From positions 10,872,087 through 10,936,086 of the forward strand of contig JASSKH010000024.1 in NCBI GenBank assembly GCA_031763025.1: DNA of 64,000 nt. The letters are read 5' to 3'. The notes below the pieces were generated by a model. It was given only the letters and a program-made list of their open reading frames with translations, made no database searches and had not been told where the DNA came from. The position numbers and the translations under genes are program-made. Each line of letters begins with the position of its first letter. The first letter of the stretch is position 1. Positions 63,400-64,000 of the stretch are shown piece after piece. Source of the DNA: Macrocystis pyrifera (lineage: Eukaryota > Sar > Phaeophyceae > Laminariales > Laminariaceae).

Positions 63400-63700
63400 T
63401 GTCCTGGTGGACGGTCCCGGAATTCCGGCGGTTTTCCTGCACATTTCGTGTTACCGTCTACCGCCAAGGGCAGTACCGCCGAAAAAAACGAAATGCCGTC
63501 TACCGTCAGCAAACAACCGTCGTATTGCATCACCGTCAAAAATATTTCCGTCAAGGTTCACTATTACCGTCTACCGCCAATAAATTTCCGTCAGATTCAC
63601 TATTATCGTCTACCGGCAAATAAATACCGTCAACTCTAGACACCGGCAGAAAAGTTCCGGCAACACTGGATACCGCCAGAAAAGTTCCGGCAACACTGGT
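63400..63700. repeat. Degenerate ACCGTC-rich tandem sequence
   Basis: Short units built on ACCGTCTACCG(C/G)CAA and TTTCCGTCA recur about every 38-40 bp. They are followed by two copies of CCAGAAAAGTTCCGGCAACA or CGGCAGAAAAGTTCCGGCAA. No gene is seen here or in the remaining bases to 64000. Confidence 0.7.
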
Positions 63701-64000
63701 TGAGATTTCCTAGATGCCACGACTTGTTACCATCCAAGCGAGATCACGAGTAGCTAAAGTCCTCAGACAATTTACATTAATCAGTTGTTGGCATCGTGTA
63801 GGCGAGCAGCTCTTGTGGGTCAGGTGGGGACAACTCGTTATAGTTTGGGTTTGAAATGAAAAATGGCAGATGAGAGGGGGGGAGTTAGACGAGGCTCGGT
63901 CGGGCCTATCCCCTGATTTTCTATTTTTATATTTTCTCCGGTGTTTGTTGTTTGTTGTTTGCATGATACTGCTCAATTTCGATGTGATGAAGAGAGAAAA

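Overview
This is a eukaryotic, intron-rich and repeat-rich nuclear window. The protein sequences (TM9SF, METTL5, KDM8/JMJD5, mitochondrial bL34), the many long GT-AG introns, the heavy load of LTR elements, LINEs and MITEs, and the frequent simple-sequence tracts suggest a stramenopile, most likely a brown alga of the Ectocarpus type. The organism is an inference, because no database search could be run. Four host genes are supported by joining exons at GT-AG sites with consistent phase: the 3' two thirds of a TM9SF/nonaspanin gene (339-6622, +), a complete METTL5 rRNA m6A methyltransferase (28050-32243, +), the last exon of a mitochondrial ribosomal protein bL34 gene (57222-57727, +) and the 3' part of a KDM8/JMJD5-like JmjC gene (59884-62874, -). 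The last two face each other tail to tail.

Layout: 0-6.6 kb TM9SF with relic exon copies and a 32-bp minisatellite in its introns. 6.6-10 kb is intergenic with no convincing gene. 9975-24777 is one stack of nested mobile elements: a Ty1/copia element (target duplication GTTTTA) whose left LTR is split by a Ty3/gypsy element (target duplication GTCT) and whose right LTR is split by a hAT-like MITE, which itself contains a short LTR element with LTRs that look identical. 25-27.4 kb holds two unrecognised minus-strand open frames. 28-32.2 kb is METTL5, with an inverted-repeat transposon in intron 1. 33.5-37.5 kb holds three arrays of a 41-bp palindromic satellite and a 5'-truncated LINE interrupted by a MITE. 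38.3-40.7 kb is a DNA transposon relic with a Cys-rich frame. 40.7-57 kb is gene-poor and full of local duplications, including a PIF/Harbinger-like MITE in tandem (47118-48639). 57.2-62.9 kb holds bL34m and KDM8, followed by another copy of the transposon seen in METTL5.

The most unusual item is a NADAR domain (ADP-ribosyl hydrolase family, YbiA/PF08719 type) lying between the gag and protease regions of the gypsy element on the same strand. The same element has inverted rather than direct LTRs, each followed inward by the same 8-bp sequence at the primer-binding position. All LTR elements here are treated as fossils: they are named and bounded, with no attempt at restoration.
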